Part shown: positions 48,572 through 48,888 of the stretch, piece by piece
Layout: every line of letters starts with the position of its first letter
Position numbering within the stretch: the stretch's first letter is position 1
Source of the DNA: Rickettsiales bacterium
GTDB lineage: Bacteria; Pseudomonadota; Alphaproteobacteria; Rickettsiales; Rickettsiaceae
Length of the DNA: 48,888 nt
Direction of reading: 5' to 3'
NCBI GenBank assembly: GCA_947454145.1
Contig: CANGIW010000004.1
Location: forward strand, 1-48,888
The notes under the pieces: generated by a model
What the model was told of the DNA's origin: nothing
Databases searched by the model: none
Seen by the model: the letters and a program-made list of their open reading frames with translations, nothing else
Made by a program: the position numbers and the translations under genes

Positions 48572-48791
48572 TATATTTAATATTATTCCTTATCTGGGTT
48601 TATTTGGTGCTAATTGAATCAAGCCTCAATAAGATTAAATAAGGAATTTATTATTGATATTTAGCAATTTTGCAAAAGCTTTTAAAATTCTTAATTTTAC
48701 CCTATTTCCCTAAATAAAAATAAAACTCTTGAAAACACATTAAATAAGTAATATAATTATTATTATCTAAGATAATAAAATAGTTAGGTTG

Positions 48792-48888
<97 letters not shown>

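Overview
The window reads as a piece of an AT-rich, reduced alphaproteobacterial chromosome, most probably from the order Rickettsiales (obligate intracellular bacteria). The evidence is the set of conserved genes (CtrA, a Coq7-type hydroxylase, an NDUFAF5-like methyltransferase, DUF2155 and AsmA-like proteins, a PhaC/thiolase pair), long AT-rich non-coding gaps, decayed insertion sequences, an ankyrin-repeat protein, a patatin-like phospholipase, and a gene-transfer-agent (GTA) gene set split over several loci, as known in Rickettsiales. I cannot name genus or species.

Layout. 1-5.3 kb: the 3' end of a gene with an acidic tandem repeat, remnants of IS630-type and IS30-like transposases, a Bax-inhibitor-1 membrane protein, and ligA followed by a second IS630 remnant. 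5.3-9.7 kb: the master regulator ctrA, a long empty AT-rich stretch, a small membrane-anchored repeat protein, a probable gene relic, and aspS. 9.8-14.7 kb: a tight minus-strand operon of GTA head and tail genes (protease, capsid, connector, head closure, tail terminator, gp12-like, gp13-like) ending in a 49-residue ORF that overlaps a two-helix DUF2335 membrane protein. 14.8-20 kb: methyltransferase, initiator tRNA, mutL, a DnaA-box-rich gap that may be the chromosomal origin, holA and a small conserved-looking gene. 20.4-29.1 kb: a repeat-rich probable secreted or surface protein, a second GTA locus (portal, candidate small terminase, large terminase), patatin, ankyrin protein and porin. 29.3-31.9 kb: a third GTA locus (gp15-like TIM-barrel tail protein). 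31.9-48.3 kb: thiolase and PhaC, AsmA-like, DUF2155, pgpA, sucCD, a repeat-containing exported protein, nadK, an unknown, coq7, clpB and clpX. The right edge holds a decayed copy of the sucD 3' end followed by the start of a second copy of the exported-protein gene, so that locus has been duplicated.

How it fits together. CtrA is a cell-cycle regulator and, in Rhodobacter, a GTA regulator. Its Ala-Ala C-terminus is the type of tail recognised by ClpXP, and clpX lies in the same window. The GTA genes look intact as reading frames but lack the major tail, tape-measure and gp14 genes here, so any particle would need genes encoded elsewhere. The repeat-rich, ankyrin, patatin, porin and duplicated exported-protein genes form the likely host-interaction portion. 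Functional calls come from motif and gene-order recognition by eye; no database search was possible.
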